From the NCBI GenBank assembly GCA_963795435.1, contig CAWCHV010000009.1:1235057-1299056 (forward strand): a stretch of DNA of 64,000 nt. The letters are read 5' to 3'. This document shows positions 1-8,073 of the stretch, one piece after another. The notes below the pieces were generated by a model. It saw nothing but the letters and a program-made list of their open reading frames with translations. It had not been told where the DNA came from and searched no databases. A program made the position numbers and the translations under genes. Position 1 is the stretch's first letter; each line of letters starts with the position of its first letter. Source of the stretch: JAFKFI01 sp963795435 (lineage in GTDB: Bacteria; Pseudomonadota; Alphaproteobacteria; Acetobacterales; Acetobacteraceae).

Positions 1-118
1 CGGGACACACGGGGCGGCAATAGACGCCCGTCGTCGTGACGGCCACGAACAGCCGTCCGTCGAAACGCGCGTCCCGGGTCAGGATCGCGCGGTAGCAGGC
101 GTCCGGATCGAGGTCCAT
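1..118 (-). CDS. Ada/AlkA-type DNA alkylation repair protein, N-terminal fragment (cut by window edge)
   Basis: The minus strand from an ATG at 118 reads 39 codons to the window edge. It begins MDLDPDACYRAILTRDARFD and then shows TTTGVYCRPVCP. This is the start of the Ada methyl-phosphotriester (zinc-binding) domain: the Cys of YCRP and the Cys of VCP match the first two of the four Cys that bind zinc and accept the methyl group. The domain occurs in Ada regulators/methyltransferases and fused to AlkA glycosylases; the remainder lies outside the window, so I cannot choose between them. It sits 67 bp downstream of the methyltransferase gene on the same strand, so cotranscription is possible. 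Confidence 0.72.
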   Translation of the reverse strand, partial: MDLDPDACYRAILTRDARFDGRLFVAVTTTGVYCRPVCP

Positions 119-185
119 GCCCGGATCATCGGCCCGATCCCGCGCGGTGTCTCGCGGTTTTCGGACCCCAGCATCGGCAGGACGG

Positions 186-902
186 TCAGCCGGCCTCGAA
201 TATTGCGGCCTGGAAGCCGAATGCACGAAACCGCTCCATCCGGTCGGACGGCAGATCGGTCACGATCCGACGTGTGAAAATCGGGTCGTCCAGCGCGGTC
301 GGAAAATCCTGCGTGTAGTAAATGATGGTGACTGGGCGGGGCCTGTCGCGTACCGAATCAACGATGCCCCGGATCACACGTTCCGCGATCTCGCCAGTGA
401 AGGGGCGATAGAAGAACAGCACGCAAGGCGTGTCCGGCAGCATGTATTCCGTGGCATCGCCATGAATGACTTCGATCGGCGCCAGGCCTCCGACCTGTCG
501 AGCCATGATCTCGGCGTTCCGCCGCGCAATGCGCGAGCCTTCGGTGAGCTCGACGCCGACGACCTTTGCGAACGGATGCCGCGCGGCGACCAGGAGAACG
601 CGCCCTTTGCCGGCCCCGATATCGATGAAGGTCGCACCGGGAGCACGGTCGCGCACCTGTCTGATTAGGTGCTCGGCGAGGGCCGGCGGCGTGCCCAGAT
701 AGCCGACGCCCGATGCGGCCGTCGCGCCGTCCGCACCGACTTCCGAGCCTGGAATAAAACCGCCCGTGTCGATGTTGAAGCGGCGGTCGTAGCGCGCTTC
801 AACCGCCGCTGCGGTAAACTGATAGCGGATCGTCTTCCAAAGCAGCCAGGGCACTCGCCAGGGTTGCCGCAGATGACCTATCCATCTGCGCCATGCTGCC
901 AT
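186..902 (-). CDS. class I SAM-dependent methyltransferase, substrate unknown
   Basis: A 238-residue protein with a Rossmann-type SAM-binding motif FIDIGAGKGRVLLVAA around residues 92-107, followed by an acidic loop after strand 2 (VVGVELTEGS) and a motif IV-like segment (TPCVLFFYRPF). The first 40 residues are basic and Trp-rich, possibly a membrane- or substrate-contacting helix. Nothing seen identifies the substrate. The gene starts 9 bp after the ilvE stop on the same strand, so the two are probably cotranscribed; an alkylation-repair gene follows. The fold assignment is good; the function is open. Confidence 0.75.
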   Translation of the reverse strand: MAAWRRWIGHLRQPWRVPWLLWKTIRYQFTAAAVEARYDRRFNIDTGGFIPGSEVGADGATAASGVGYLGTPPALAEHLIRQVRDRAPGATFIDIGAGKGRVLLVAARHPFAKVVGVELTEGSRIARRNAEIMARQVGGLAPIEVIHGDATEYMLPDTPCVLFFYRPFTGEIAERVIRGIVDSVRDRPRPVTIIYYTQDFPTALDDPIFTRRIVTDLPSDRMERFRAFGFQAAIFEAG

Positions 903-911
903 GAAGCCTCG

Positions 912-1814
912 CTAGCCCGTCACCCGCGCCACTTCCTCCGGCGACTTCCGTACCAGTGCCTCATAGTCCTTCAGCAAGGTCTCGGTGATCGGGCCGGGGG
1001 TGAAGCTGTATTCGGTGCCGATCTGGCGGATCGGTGTCACCTCGGCGGCGGTGCCGGCGAGGAAGGCTTCGGAGGCGTCCTTCATCTCCTCGGGCAGGAT
1101 CGCGCGCTCGACGATCTTGATCTGGCGGTGCTTGGCGAGCGACATCACCGAGCGGCGGGTGATGCCGTCGAGAAAGCAGTCGGGCGTGGGTGTGTGCAGC
1201 TCGCCGTCCATGACGAAGAAGATGTTCGCCCCGGTGGCCTCGGCGACGTGGCCGCGCCAGTCCAGCATCAGCGCGTCGTCGTAGCCGGCGGCCTCCGCCT
1301 TGTGCTTCGACATCGTGCCGATCATGTACAGGCCGGTCGCCTTGGAGGCGGTGGGCGCGGTCCGCGGGTCGGGACGGATCCACTCCGCCATGCCGAGGCG
1401 GATGCCCTTCATCCGGTCCGCGCCGAAATAGCTCGGCCAGGGCCAGGACGCGATGGCCAGATGGATCGTGGTGAGCTGCGCCGAGACCGCCAGCATCTCC
1501 GTCCCGCGCCAGGCGATCGGGCGGACATACGCCTCCTCCTGGCCGTTCGCCTTGAGCACCGCCTTGCACGCCTTGTCGATCTCGTCGGCGGTGTGGGGGA
1601 TCTCGAAGCCCAGGATGCGTCCGGAATTGATCAGCCGGTCGGTGTGATCGCGCAGCCGAAAGATATTGCCGTTATAGGCCCGTTCGCCTTCGAACACGGC
1701 GCTGGCATAGTGCAGCCCATGCGAGAGAACGTGCAGCTTGGCGTCGCGCCAGGGGACCATCGCGCCGTCCCACCAGATCCACCCGTCGCGGTCGTCGAAA
1801 GGAACAAGCGCCAT
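912..1814 (-). CDS. ilvE: branched-chain amino acid aminotransferase
   Basis: A 300-residue fold-type IV PLP aminotransferase that interconverts Leu, Ile and Val with their 2-oxo acids using glutamate/2-oxoglutarate. It opens with the substrate-entry region (WIWWDGAMVPWRDAKLHVLSHGLHYASAVFEG, quoted here only as ends WIWWDG...VFEG). The Schiff-base lysine is the Lys of TASKATGLY, and EATGANIFFV forms part of the phosphate site. Length and architecture are normal for the family. The gene is divergent from a MarR-PetR operon; face-to-face promoter elements lie in the 177-bp gap. The methyltransferase gene follows closely. Confidence 0.93.
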   Translation of the reverse strand: MALVPFDDRDGWIWWDGAMVPWRDAKLHVLSHGLHYASAVFEGERAYNGNIFRLRDHTDRLINSGRILGFEIPHTADEIDKACKAVLKANGQEEAYVRPIAWRGTEMLAVSAQLTTIHLAIASWPWPSYFGADRMKGIRLGMAEWIRPDPRTAPTASKATGLYMIGTMSKHKAEAAGYDDALMLDWRGHVAEATGANIFFVMDGELHTPTPDCFLDGITRRSVMSLAKHRQIKIVERAILPEEMKDASEAFLAGTAAEVTPIRQIGTEYSFTPGPITETLLKDYEALVRKSPEEVARVTG

Positions 1815-1833
1815 AAGGGACTTCCTCGCAAGA

Positions 1834-1882
1834 TTGTTGCTTCAGGATGCCTGACGGTATAATGGCTGGCAAAATACGTCAA
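1834..1882. promoter_or_regulatory. overlapping divergent promoters of ilvE and the MarR-PetR operon
   Basis: On the plus strand TTGTTG (1834-1839) and TATAAT (1858-1863) are 18 bp apart and point to the MarR gene. On the minus strand TTGACG (complement of 1877-1882) and TATACC (complement of 1856-1861) are 15 bp apart and point to ilvE. The two -10 boxes overlap, so polymerase binding would be mutually exclusive. This is pattern matching only; the 15-bp spacing is short. Confidence 0.45.
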
Positions 1883-1991
1883 TGAACCTGTCGCAAGTTC
1901 AAGGAATGCCTGCCATGCCCGACCCGAAGGGCGAGACGATGGCCTTTGAAGAACGCGCCCCCGCGAACCGGGTTGCGGCGCCGAGGGCCGC

Positions 1992-2525
1992 ATGACGATG
2001 CTGGAGCCCAAGTCACCGGCCGGGTCGAACCTGCTGTTCCTGCGCGAGGAGGAGATCCGGCTGGCGCAGGATTTGCTGTTCTTCGCCTATCGCGACTTCA
2101 CCCATGCCGCCGACGTGATCCTCGACGAACTCGGCCTCGGCCGCGCCCATCACCGGGCGCTGCATTTCATCGGCCGCAATCCCGGGATCACGGTGAGCGA
2201 CCTGTTGGGCATTCTCAGGATCACCAAGCAGTCGCTGGCGCGGGTGCTCACCGCGCTGATCGAGCAGGGCTACGTGGTCCAGGCGCCCGGACGGGCAGAC
2301 CGGCGCCAGCGGCTGCTGACCTTGACGCCGCAGGGCCAGGCGCTGGAGCGGCGGCTGTTCGAGCGCCAGCGCGAGCGGCTGACCGCCGCCTATCGCGAGG
2401 CCGGGGCGAACGCGGTGGAGGGGTTCCGCCGGGTCATGTGGGGCATCATGAACGACACCGCGCGCGCCTATCTCGACAGCGCCGAGCCCGCCAACCGGGA
2501 GCCGCGCCTGCGGACGCCGGCATGA
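1992..2525 (+). CDS. MarR-family transcriptional regulator, PetP-like
   Basis: A 177-residue winged-helix regulator. The MarR core is visible: HHRALHFIGRNPGITVSDLL (helix-turn-helix entry), LRITKQSLARVLTALIEQGYV (recognition helix; 21 residues, ends LRIT...QGYV) and the wing around GRADRRQRLLTLTPQG. It is followed 4 bp later by an OmpR-type response regulator. In Rhodobacter capsulatus the same pair is PetP (MarR family) and PetR, which is why I compare it to PetP; the target here is unknown. The start follows directly on the intergenic region shared with ilvE. Confidence 0.85.
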   Translation: MTMLEPKSPAGSNLLFLREEEIRLAQDLLFFAYRDFTHAADVILDELGLGRAHHRALHFIGRNPGITVSDLLGILRITKQSLARVLTALIEQGYVVQAPGRADRRQRLLTLTPQGQALERRLFERQRERLTAAYREAGANAVEGFRRVMWGIMNDTARAYLDSAEPANREPRLRTPA

Positions 2526-2529
2526 ACGG

Positions 2530-3237
2530 GTGGGCCTGAGCGTGGCGGAGGCGCCGCACATCCTGGTGGTGGACGATGACGCGAGGCTGCGCACCCTGCT
2601 GTCCCGCTTCCTCGCGGAGAACGGCTTTCGCGTGACCACGGCGGAGAACGCGGCGGAGGCGCGGGACCGGCTGCGCTTCCTCAACCCGGACCTGCTGGTG
2701 CTCGACGTGATGATGCCGGGCGAGAGTGGGCTCGGGCTCACCGAGGCGCTCCGCCAGGAGAACCGCGACCTGCCGGTCCTGCTGCTCACCGCGCGCGACG
2801 CGCCCGAGGATCGCATCTCCGGCTTCGAGGCGGGGGCGGACGACTATCTCGCCAAGGGCTCCGATCCGCGCGAACTGGTGCTGCGCATTCGCGCCATGCT
2901 GCGCCGCGCGCCCGCCGCTCCCCCGAGCGCGCCGGCTGGCCCGGTGACGCTCGGGGAAGCCGAGTACGATCCCGACCGGGGCGAATTGCGCGACCGGTCG
3001 GGCGTGGTGCGGCTGACCGGCGGCGAGGCGGCGCTGCTGACTGCGCTGGCGCGCAAGCCGAACGAGGTGCTTTCGCGCGAGGAGATCGCCGCCGCCCTCG
3101 GCATGGACGAGGCGGGCGAGCGGGCGATCGACGTGCAGGTGACGCGGCTCCGGCGCAAGATCGAGGCCGACCCGCGCGAGCCGCGGTTCCTGCATACGGT
3201 TCGCGGGCGTGGCTACGTGCTCAAGCCGGGACAGTAG
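2530..3237 (+). CDS. petR: OmpR-family response regulator, PetR-like
   Basis: A 235-residue two-domain response regulator. The receiver domain (about residues 10-125) has the acidic pocket VVDDD (D15-D17), the phospho-acceptor D59 in LLVLDVMMPG, T87 and K109. The C-terminal winged helix (about 140-230) ends in the usual HTVRGRGYVLKPG. The start is a GTG four bases after the MarR stop; a second GTG at 2542 is an alternative. The kinase gene follows with an overlap-like spacing of one base, so kinase and regulator are a pair. One oddity: the conserved Lys-Pro of the receiver is Lys-Gly here (YLAKGSDP). Confidence 0.9.
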   Translation: MGLSVAEAPHILVVDDDARLRTLLSRFLAENGFRVTTAENAAEARDRLRFLNPDLLVLDVMMPGESGLGLTEALRQENRDLPVLLLTARDAPEDRISGFEAGADDYLAKGSDPRELVLRIRAMLRRAPAAPPSAPAGPVTLGEAEYDPDRGELRDRSGVVRLTGGEAALLTALARKPNEVLSREEIAAALGMDEAGERAIDVQVTRLRRKIEADPREPRFLHTVRGRGYVLKPGQ

Positions 3238-3238
3238 C

Positions 3239-4576
3239 GTGCGCGGACCTCGGGTCCCGTTCGGCTCATGGCTGAAGCGGCGCATCCTGCCCCGCTCGCT
3301 GCTCGGCCGCAGCCTGCTGATGATCCTGCTGCCGCTTGTGCTGCTGCAGGCGGTGGCGCTGCAGATCTTCTACGGCAGCCATCTCGACGTCGTCTCGCGC
3401 CGGCTGTCCGGGGCGGTGGCGGGCGAGCTGGCCTTCACTCTGGATGCCATGCGGCGCTTCCCCGGCGAGGAGAATCGCGACTGGATCCTGATGTCGGCCC
3501 GCGACCAGTTCGGTCTGGCGATGGAACTCAAGCCGGGCGCGATCCTGCCCAACCAGCCGCCGCAGAACATCCTCGGGCCGATGGACGACGACCTGCACGC
3601 GGCATTGGTGGAGCGGGTGCGGCTGCCGTTCACGATGGACTGGCTCTCGGAGCCGAATTCGGTGCTGATCCGGGTGCAGCTGGCCGATGGCGTGCTGGAG
3701 GTGAACGCGCCGCGCAAGCGCCTTTATTCCGCGACGATCTACCTGTTCGTGCTGTGGCTGGTCGGCACCGCGCTGCTGCTGTTCAGCATCGCCGCCCTGT
3801 TCATGCGCAACCAGGTGCGCGCCATCCGCCGGCTGGCTGCCGCGGCCGAGGCGTTCGGCGTGGGGCGCGACGCCGGGCCGATCCGGCCGGAGGGCGCGAT
3901 CGAAGTGCGACAAGCGGCGACCGCGTTCAACCGGATGCAGGACCGCATTCGCCGCTTTCTCGCCCAGCGCACCGAGATGCTGGCCGGCGTCTCGCACGAT
4001 CTGCGTACGCCGCTGACCCGGTTGCGGCTTGCATTGGCGATGCTGCCGGGCACCGAGGAGACAAGGCAGGATGTCGCCGAGATGACCGCCGACGTCGAGG
4101 AGATGGAGCGGATGATCGGCGGCTATCTCGCCTTCGCCCGTGGCGAGGGCACCGAGCAGGCCGAGCCGGTCAACCTCTCGGCGGTGCTCGAGGAGGTCGC
4201 CGCCGGGGCGCGTCGCGCGGGCGCCAGGGTGGAGCTGAATGTGCCGGCGACGCTCACCCTGCCGCTGCGCGCCGACGCCGTGAAGCGGGCGATCACCAAC
4301 CTCGTGGACAACGCCCGCCGGCACGCGCGCCGCGTGACGCTGGGCGCCGAGACGAATGGCGCGCGCAGCATCCAGGTGACGGTAGACGACGACGGCCCCG
4401 GCATCCCGCCCGACCGGCGGGAGAGCGTCTTCCGCCCGTTCGAGAGCGGGGCGGCCGGCGGCACCGGGCTCGGCCTGACCATCGCGCGCGATATCGTCCG
4501 CGCGCATGGCGGGGACATCGTGCTGGAGGAGAGCCCGCTCGGCGGGTTGCGGGCGCGCATCCGGCTGCCTGTTTAG
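3239..4576 (+). CDS. membrane sensor histidine kinase (EnvZ-like), partner of PetR-like regulator
   Basis: A 445-residue kinase from a GTG at 3239, one base after the petR stop. An earlier in-frame ATG exists at 3209 but would lie inside petR. Order: first membrane helix (SLLMILLPLVLLQAVAL), periplasmic loop of about 120 residues, second helix (YLFVLWLVGTALLLFSIAAL), HAMP, dimerisation/phosphoacceptor domain with H253 in LAGVSHDLRTPLTRLRLAL, then the ATPase domain with N box (TNLVDNARRHA), G1 (DDDGPGIP) and G2 (GGTGLGLTIA). The architecture matches EnvZ-type kinases. The signal is unknown. It ends tail-to-tail with dut, overlapping by 4 bp. Confidence 0.9.
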   Translation: MRGPRVPFGSWLKRRILPRSLLGRSLLMILLPLVLLQAVALQIFYGSHLDVVSRRLSGAVAGELAFTLDAMRRFPGEENRDWILMSARDQFGLAMELKPGAILPNQPPQNILGPMDDDLHAALVERVRLPFTMDWLSEPNSVLIRVQLADGVLEVNAPRKRLYSATIYLFVLWLVGTALLLFSIAALFMRNQVRAIRRLAAAAEAFGVGRDAGPIRPEGAIEVRQAATAFNRMQDRIRRFLAQRTEMLAGVSHDLRTPLTRLRLALAMLPGTEETRQDVAEMTADVEEMERMIGGYLAFARGEGTEQAEPVNLSAVLEEVAAGARRAGARVELNVPATLTLPLRADAVKRAITNLVDNARRHARRVTLGAETNGARSIQVTVDDDGPGIPPDRRESVFRPFESGAAGGTGLGLTIARDIVRAHGGDIVLEESPLGGLRARIRLPV

Positions 4577-5016
4577 GATACGCCGGTGCTGCCGAAGCCG
4601 CCGCTATTCCGCGCGGTGTCGTCAAGATCGGCCACCTCGTCCCACTCGGCGCGCAGCACCGGGGCCAGCACCGCCTGGGCGATCCTCATGCCGCGCTCGA
4701 CCGTGAACGGCGCGTCGCCGGCGTTCAGCACGATGACCTGCAGTTCGCCGCGATAGTCCTCGTCGATCGTGCCGGGGCTGTTGGGCAGGACGATGCCGTG
4801 ACGCAGCGCGAGGCCGGATCGCGGGCGGACCTGCAACTCGTGGCCGGGCGGCAGCGCGAGCGCAAGCCCGGTCGGGATCAGCGTCCGGCCGCCCGGCGGG
4901 ATCGTGACCGGCGCCGCGACGGCGGCTAGCAGGTCCATCCCCGCGGCCCCGGAAGTCGCGTAGCCGGGCAGGGGCAGTCCCTCGCCATGCGGCAAGCGGC
5001 GGATGCGGATTTTCAT
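4573..5016 (-). CDS. dut: deoxyuridine 5'-triphosphate nucleotidohydrolase (dUTPase)
   Basis: A 147-residue trimeric dUTPase that hydrolyses dUTP to dUMP and diphosphate, keeping uracil out of DNA and feeding thymidylate synthesis. The five family motifs are present: ATSGAAGMDLLA (1), PRSGLALRHGI (2), NSPGTIDEDYRGEL (3, with the catalytic Asp), ERGMRIAQAVL (4) and the Gly-rich tail RNSGGFGSTG (5), which closes over the active site. The start ATG overlaps the coaBC stop by 4 bp, so the two are translationally coupled. Conserved clustering with coaBC supports the call. Confidence 0.96.
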   Translation of the reverse strand: MKIRIRRLPHGEGLPLPGYATSGAAGMDLLAAVAAPVTIPPGGRTLIPTGLALALPPGHELQVRPRSGLALRHGIVLPNSPGTIDEDYRGELQVIVLNAGDAPFTVERGMRIAQAVLAPVLRAEWDEVADLDDTARNSGGFGSTGVS

Positions 5017-6278
5017 GGAGCGGTCAGCTTCTCCCTCGCCCCTTCCGACGGGAGAGCGTCGGGCTGAGAGGTCGAGCCCATCGCCTCCGCGATCCGCGCG
5101 GCGAGGCGCTCGGCTACCTCCTCCTTGGCGAGGCGGGGCCAGGTCTCCACACCGTCGGCGGTGACCAGCAGAACGGCGTTTTCCGTGCCGCCCATGATCC
5201 CGGTCGCGGGCGAGACGTCATTGGCGACGATCCAGTCGCAGCCCTTGCGCAGCCGCTTGGCGGTCGCGTTCTCGGCCACATCGTGCGTCTCGGCCGCGAA
5301 GCCGATCACCAGTCCGGGACGTTGCGGGCCGGGGCGGGCGATGGTGGCGAGAATGTCCGGATTGGCGACCAGGCTGAGACCCGGCGCGCCGCCGTCCGGC
5401 GTCTTCTTGATCTTGCGGTCGGTCACGTTCGCGACCCGCCAGTCGGCGACGGCCGCGGCGAACACCGCGACGTCGGCGGGCAGCGCGTCGCGGCAGGCGG
5501 CGAGCATCTCCGCCGCGGTCTCGACGCGGCGGATCGCGACGCCTCGCGGATCCGGCATCGCGACGGGGCCGCTCACCAGGGTCACCCGCGCGCCGAGTTC
5601 CGCCAGAGACGCCGCGATGGCGTGGCCCTGGCGGCCGCTGCTGCGGTTGGCGATGTAGCGCACCGGGTCGATCGGCTCGTGCGTCGGCCCGCTGGTGACC
5701 AGCGCGTGCCGGCCGGCGAGCGGCTTCTTGCCCCGACCGAGAAGGCCCTCGATGGCGGCGAGGATCGCCGGCGGCTCCGACAGCCGGCCGGGGCCGAACT
5801 CGTGGCAGGCCATGGCACCCTCGTCCGGGCCGACGAACGTCACCCCGCGCCCGGTAAGGAGGGCGAGATTGGCCTGGGTGGCGGGGTGCAGCCACATCCG
5901 CACGTTCATCGCGGGCGCGGCCAAGACCGGCTTGTCGGTGGCGAGCAGCAGGGTGGAGGCGAGATCGTCGGCGAGGCCGGCCGCCATCTTTGCGAGGAGG
6001 TTTGCCGAGGCGGGGGCGACCACCATGAGGTCGGCGCTGCGGGAAAGCTGGATGTGGCCCATCTCGCTTTCGTCGGTGAGGGAGAACAGGTCGGTGTAGA
6101 CGCGGGTTTCGCTGAGCGCCTGGAGGGAGAGCGGGGTGACGAACTCGGCCCCCGACTTGGTCAGCACGCAGGTCACGCCGCAGCCTCGGGCGCGGAGGAG
6201 GCGGATGAGTTCGAGCGACTTGAACGCGGCGATGCCGCCCGCGATGATCAGGAGGACGCGCTTGGTGGTTAGGGTCAT
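5013..6278 (-). CDS. coaBC: bifunctional phosphopantothenoylcysteine decarboxylase / phosphopantothenate-cysteine ligase
   Basis: A 421-residue two-domain enzyme of coenzyme A synthesis. The N-terminal CoaC flavoprotein half (1-190) begins RVLLIIAGGIAAFKSLELIR and carries the PASANLLAKMA and LAAPAMNVRMW segments, the latter holding the catalytic Asn of the PxMNxxMW motif. The C-terminal CoaB ligase half starts at HALVTSGPTHEPIDPVRYI and includes SSGRQGHAIA and AAVADWRV. It converts 4'-phosphopantothenate and cysteine to phosphopantetheine in two steps. The gene lies upstream of and overlaps dut. The usual neighbour ubiB is missing; a palindromic repeat fills the space before ubiE. Confidence 0.96.
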   Translation of the reverse strand: MTLTTKRVLLIIAGGIAAFKSLELIRLLRARGCGVTCVLTKSGAEFVTPLSLQALSETRVYTDLFSLTDESEMGHIQLSRSADLMVVAPASANLLAKMAAGLADDLASTLLLATDKPVLAAPAMNVRMWLHPATQANLALLTGRGVTFVGPDEGAMACHEFGPGRLSEPPAILAAIEGLLGRGKKPLAGRHALVTSGPTHEPIDPVRYIANRSSGRQGHAIAASLAELGARVTLVSGPVAMPDPRGVAIRRVETAAEMLAACRDALPADVAVFAAAVADWRVANVTDRKIKKTPDGGAPGLSLVANPDILATIARPGPQRPGLVIGFAAETHDVAENATAKRLRKGCDWIVANDVSPATGIMGGTENAVLLVTADGVETWPRLAKEEVAERLAARIAEAMGSTSQPDALPSEGAREKLTAP

Positions 6279-6310
6279 GGGCGGGCGCCGGCTCGGGTGG
6301 CGTGCGCGAT

Positions 6311-6395
6311 CCCCTCACCCCGGCCCTCTCCCCCAAGGGGGAGAGGGAGAAGAGAAAGCCCTCTCCCCCAAGGGGGAGAGGGTTGGGTGAGGGGG
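6311..6395. repeat. dispersed palindromic intergenic repeat, copy A
   Basis: GC-rich imperfect palindrome between ubiE and coaBC. Outer arms read CCCTCACCC...CCCTCTCCCC on one side and GGGGAGAGGG...GGGTGAGGGG on the other, and two inner hairpins of the type CTCTCCCCCAAGGGGGAGAG are nested inside. The same design recurs at 12371-12460 and 41094-41183. Confidence 0.85.
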
Positions 6396-6411
6396 TTGCC
6401 GCCCGCGATAC

Positions 6412-7170
6412 TCACAGCCGCCACCCCGAATGGATCGCGGCAATCCCACCCGAGAGTTTCCGCACTTCCACGCGCGCAAACCCGGCCGCCCGCATCATGT
6501 CGGCGAGCGTCTCCTGGTCGGGGAACATGCGGATGCTCTCGGCGAGGTAGCGGTAGCTGTCCTCGTCCTTGGCGACGACGCGGCCGAGGCGGGGCAGCAC
6601 CTTGAAGGACCATGCGTCATAGACCGGCGCCAACGCGGCGATTTCGACGTGGCTGAACTCCAGGCAGAAGAACCGTCCGCCGGGCCGAAGCACGCGCCGC
6701 GCCTCGGCCAGCACCGCATCCTTGTCGGTGCAGTTGCGCAGGCCGAAGGCGATCGAGACGCGGTCCACCGCGCGGTCCGGCAGCGGCAGGCGCTCGGCGT
6801 CGGCCACCAGCAGCGACAGCCCGGCGACGAAACCGCGTTCCAGCGCGCGATCCTGCCCGACCGCGAGCATGTCGGCGTTGATGTCCGACAGGATCGCGGC
6901 GCCGCCGCCGCCGGCCAGCCAGCCGAAGCTGATGTCGCCGGTCCCGCCGGCGAGATCGAGCAGCGTGCGGTGCGGCCGCGGATCGAGGGCGTTGACAAAA
7001 ACCCGCTTCCAGGCGCGGTGGATGCCGAGCGACATGAGGTCGTTCATCAGGTCGTAGCGGCCGGCCACACGCTCGAAAACCCCGCGGACCAGCGGCTTCT
7101 TCTCCGCGCGGGGGACGCGGGCAAAGCCGAAATCGGCGGTCTCGGTCGATTGGGCGGGGGTGTCGCTCAT
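6412..7170 (-). CDS. ubiE: demethylmenaquinone / 2-methoxy-6-polyprenylbenzoquinol methyltransferase
   Basis: A 252-residue SAM-dependent C-methyltransferase of ubiquinone (and menaquinone) synthesis. The signature segments are VFERVAGRYDLMNDLMSLGI near the N-terminus, the SAM motif LLDLAGGTGDISF, DINADML, the AFGLRNCTDKDAVLAEARR motif, and LEFSHVE. I place the start at the ATG at 7170 (MSDTPAQ); upstream the reading frame stays open for a long way only because of high GC. It is divergent from mutM with a 30-bp gap. The usual downstream partner ubiB is not there; the repeat and then coaBC follow. Confidence 0.95.
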   Translation of the reverse strand: MSDTPAQSTETADFGFARVPRAEKKPLVRGVFERVAGRYDLMNDLMSLGIHRAWKRVFVNALDPRPHRTLLDLAGGTGDISFGWLAGGGGAAILSDINADMLAVGQDRALERGFVAGLSLLVADAERLPLPDRAVDRVSIAFGLRNCTDKDAVLAEARRVLRPGGRFFCLEFSHVEIAALAPVYDAWSFKVLPRLGRVVAKDEDSYRYLAESIRMFPDQETLADMMRAAGFARVEVRKLSGGIAAIHSGWRL

Positions 7171-7200
7171 GCCGGGAAGCATATAGCCTGACCGCCGCCC

Positions 7201-8043
7201 ATGCCGGAACTCCCCGAGGTCGAAACCGTGATGCGAGGCCTGCGCGGCCGGCTCGAAGGCCGCACGATCTCGCGCGCCCAGATCAATCGCGCCGATCTGC
7301 GCTTTCCCATCCCGCCGGGACTGGAGCGGCGCCTGACCGGCGCGCTGGTGGCCGGGTTTCGTCGCCGGGCGAAATACATCCTGATGCGCCTCGCGGGCGG
7401 CGACAGCGTGCTGCTGCATCTCGGCATGTCGGGCCGGGTGTTGCTGAGCCCGCCCGGCTCCAACGCGCCGCCGCCGTTGCACGAGCATCTCGTGCTGGTG
7501 AGCGACGAGGGCTGGCGGATCGGACTGGTCGATCCGCGTCGCTTCGGCGCCCTCGACCTGATGCCGACCGCCGAGGAGGATGCCCACCGGCTGCTCGCCG
7601 TGCTCGGGCCGGAGCCGCTCGATCCGGGTTTCACGCCCGCCGGCCTGTCCGCCGCGCTGGCCGGCAAGCGGACGCCGATCAAGGCGGCGCTGCTCGACCA
7701 GCGCGTGGTCGCGGGGCTCGGCAACATCTACGTCAGCGAGGCGCTGTTCCGCGCTGCGATCAGCCCGCTCCGCTCGGCGCGCACGATCCCCGGCGCGCGC
7801 GCCGCGCGGCTGGTGCCGGCGATCCAGGCGACCTTGAACGACGCGATCGCGGCCGGCGGGTCGTCCTTGCGCGACTACGTCCAGCCCGACGGGGAGCTGG
7901 GCTATTTTCAGCACGCTTGGAAGGTCTATGGCCGCGAGGGCGAGGCCTGCGAGCGCTGCCCCGGCGCAACCGGCTGCGGCCTCATCCGCCGCGTGGCCCA
8001 ATCCGGGCGCAGTACTTTTTACTGCCCGCGCACCCAGCGCTAG
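7201..8043 (+). CDS. mutM: formamidopyrimidine-DNA glycosylase (Fpg/MutM)
   Basis: A 280-residue bifunctional glycosylase/AP lyase that removes 8-oxoguanine and FapyG. It starts MPELPEVETV, with the catalytic N-terminal Pro2 and Glu3; Lys61-type residue is in RRRAKYILM, and the helix-two-turns-helix contains QRVVAGLGNIYVSEALF. The C-terminal zinc finger has CERC and then FYCPRTQR, where the normal fourth Cys (CPxC) is Thr. Another Cys in GATGCG might replace it. The gene is divergent from ubiE with 30 bp between the starts. Confidence 0.94.
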   Translation: MPELPEVETVMRGLRGRLEGRTISRAQINRADLRFPIPPGLERRLTGALVAGFRRRAKYILMRLAGGDSVLLHLGMSGRVLLSPPGSNAPPPLHEHLVLVSDEGWRIGLVDPRRFGALDLMPTAEEDAHRLLAVLGPEPLDPGFTPAGLSAALAGKRTPIKAALLDQRVVAGLGNIYVSEALFRAAISPLRSARTIPGARAARLVPAIQATLNDAIAAGGSSLRDYVQPDGELGYFQHAWKVYGREGEACERCPGATGCGLIRRVAQSGRSTFYCPRTQR

Positions 8044-8073
8044 AAAGAGCGAACCCAGGACGGAGAGCGAAGC

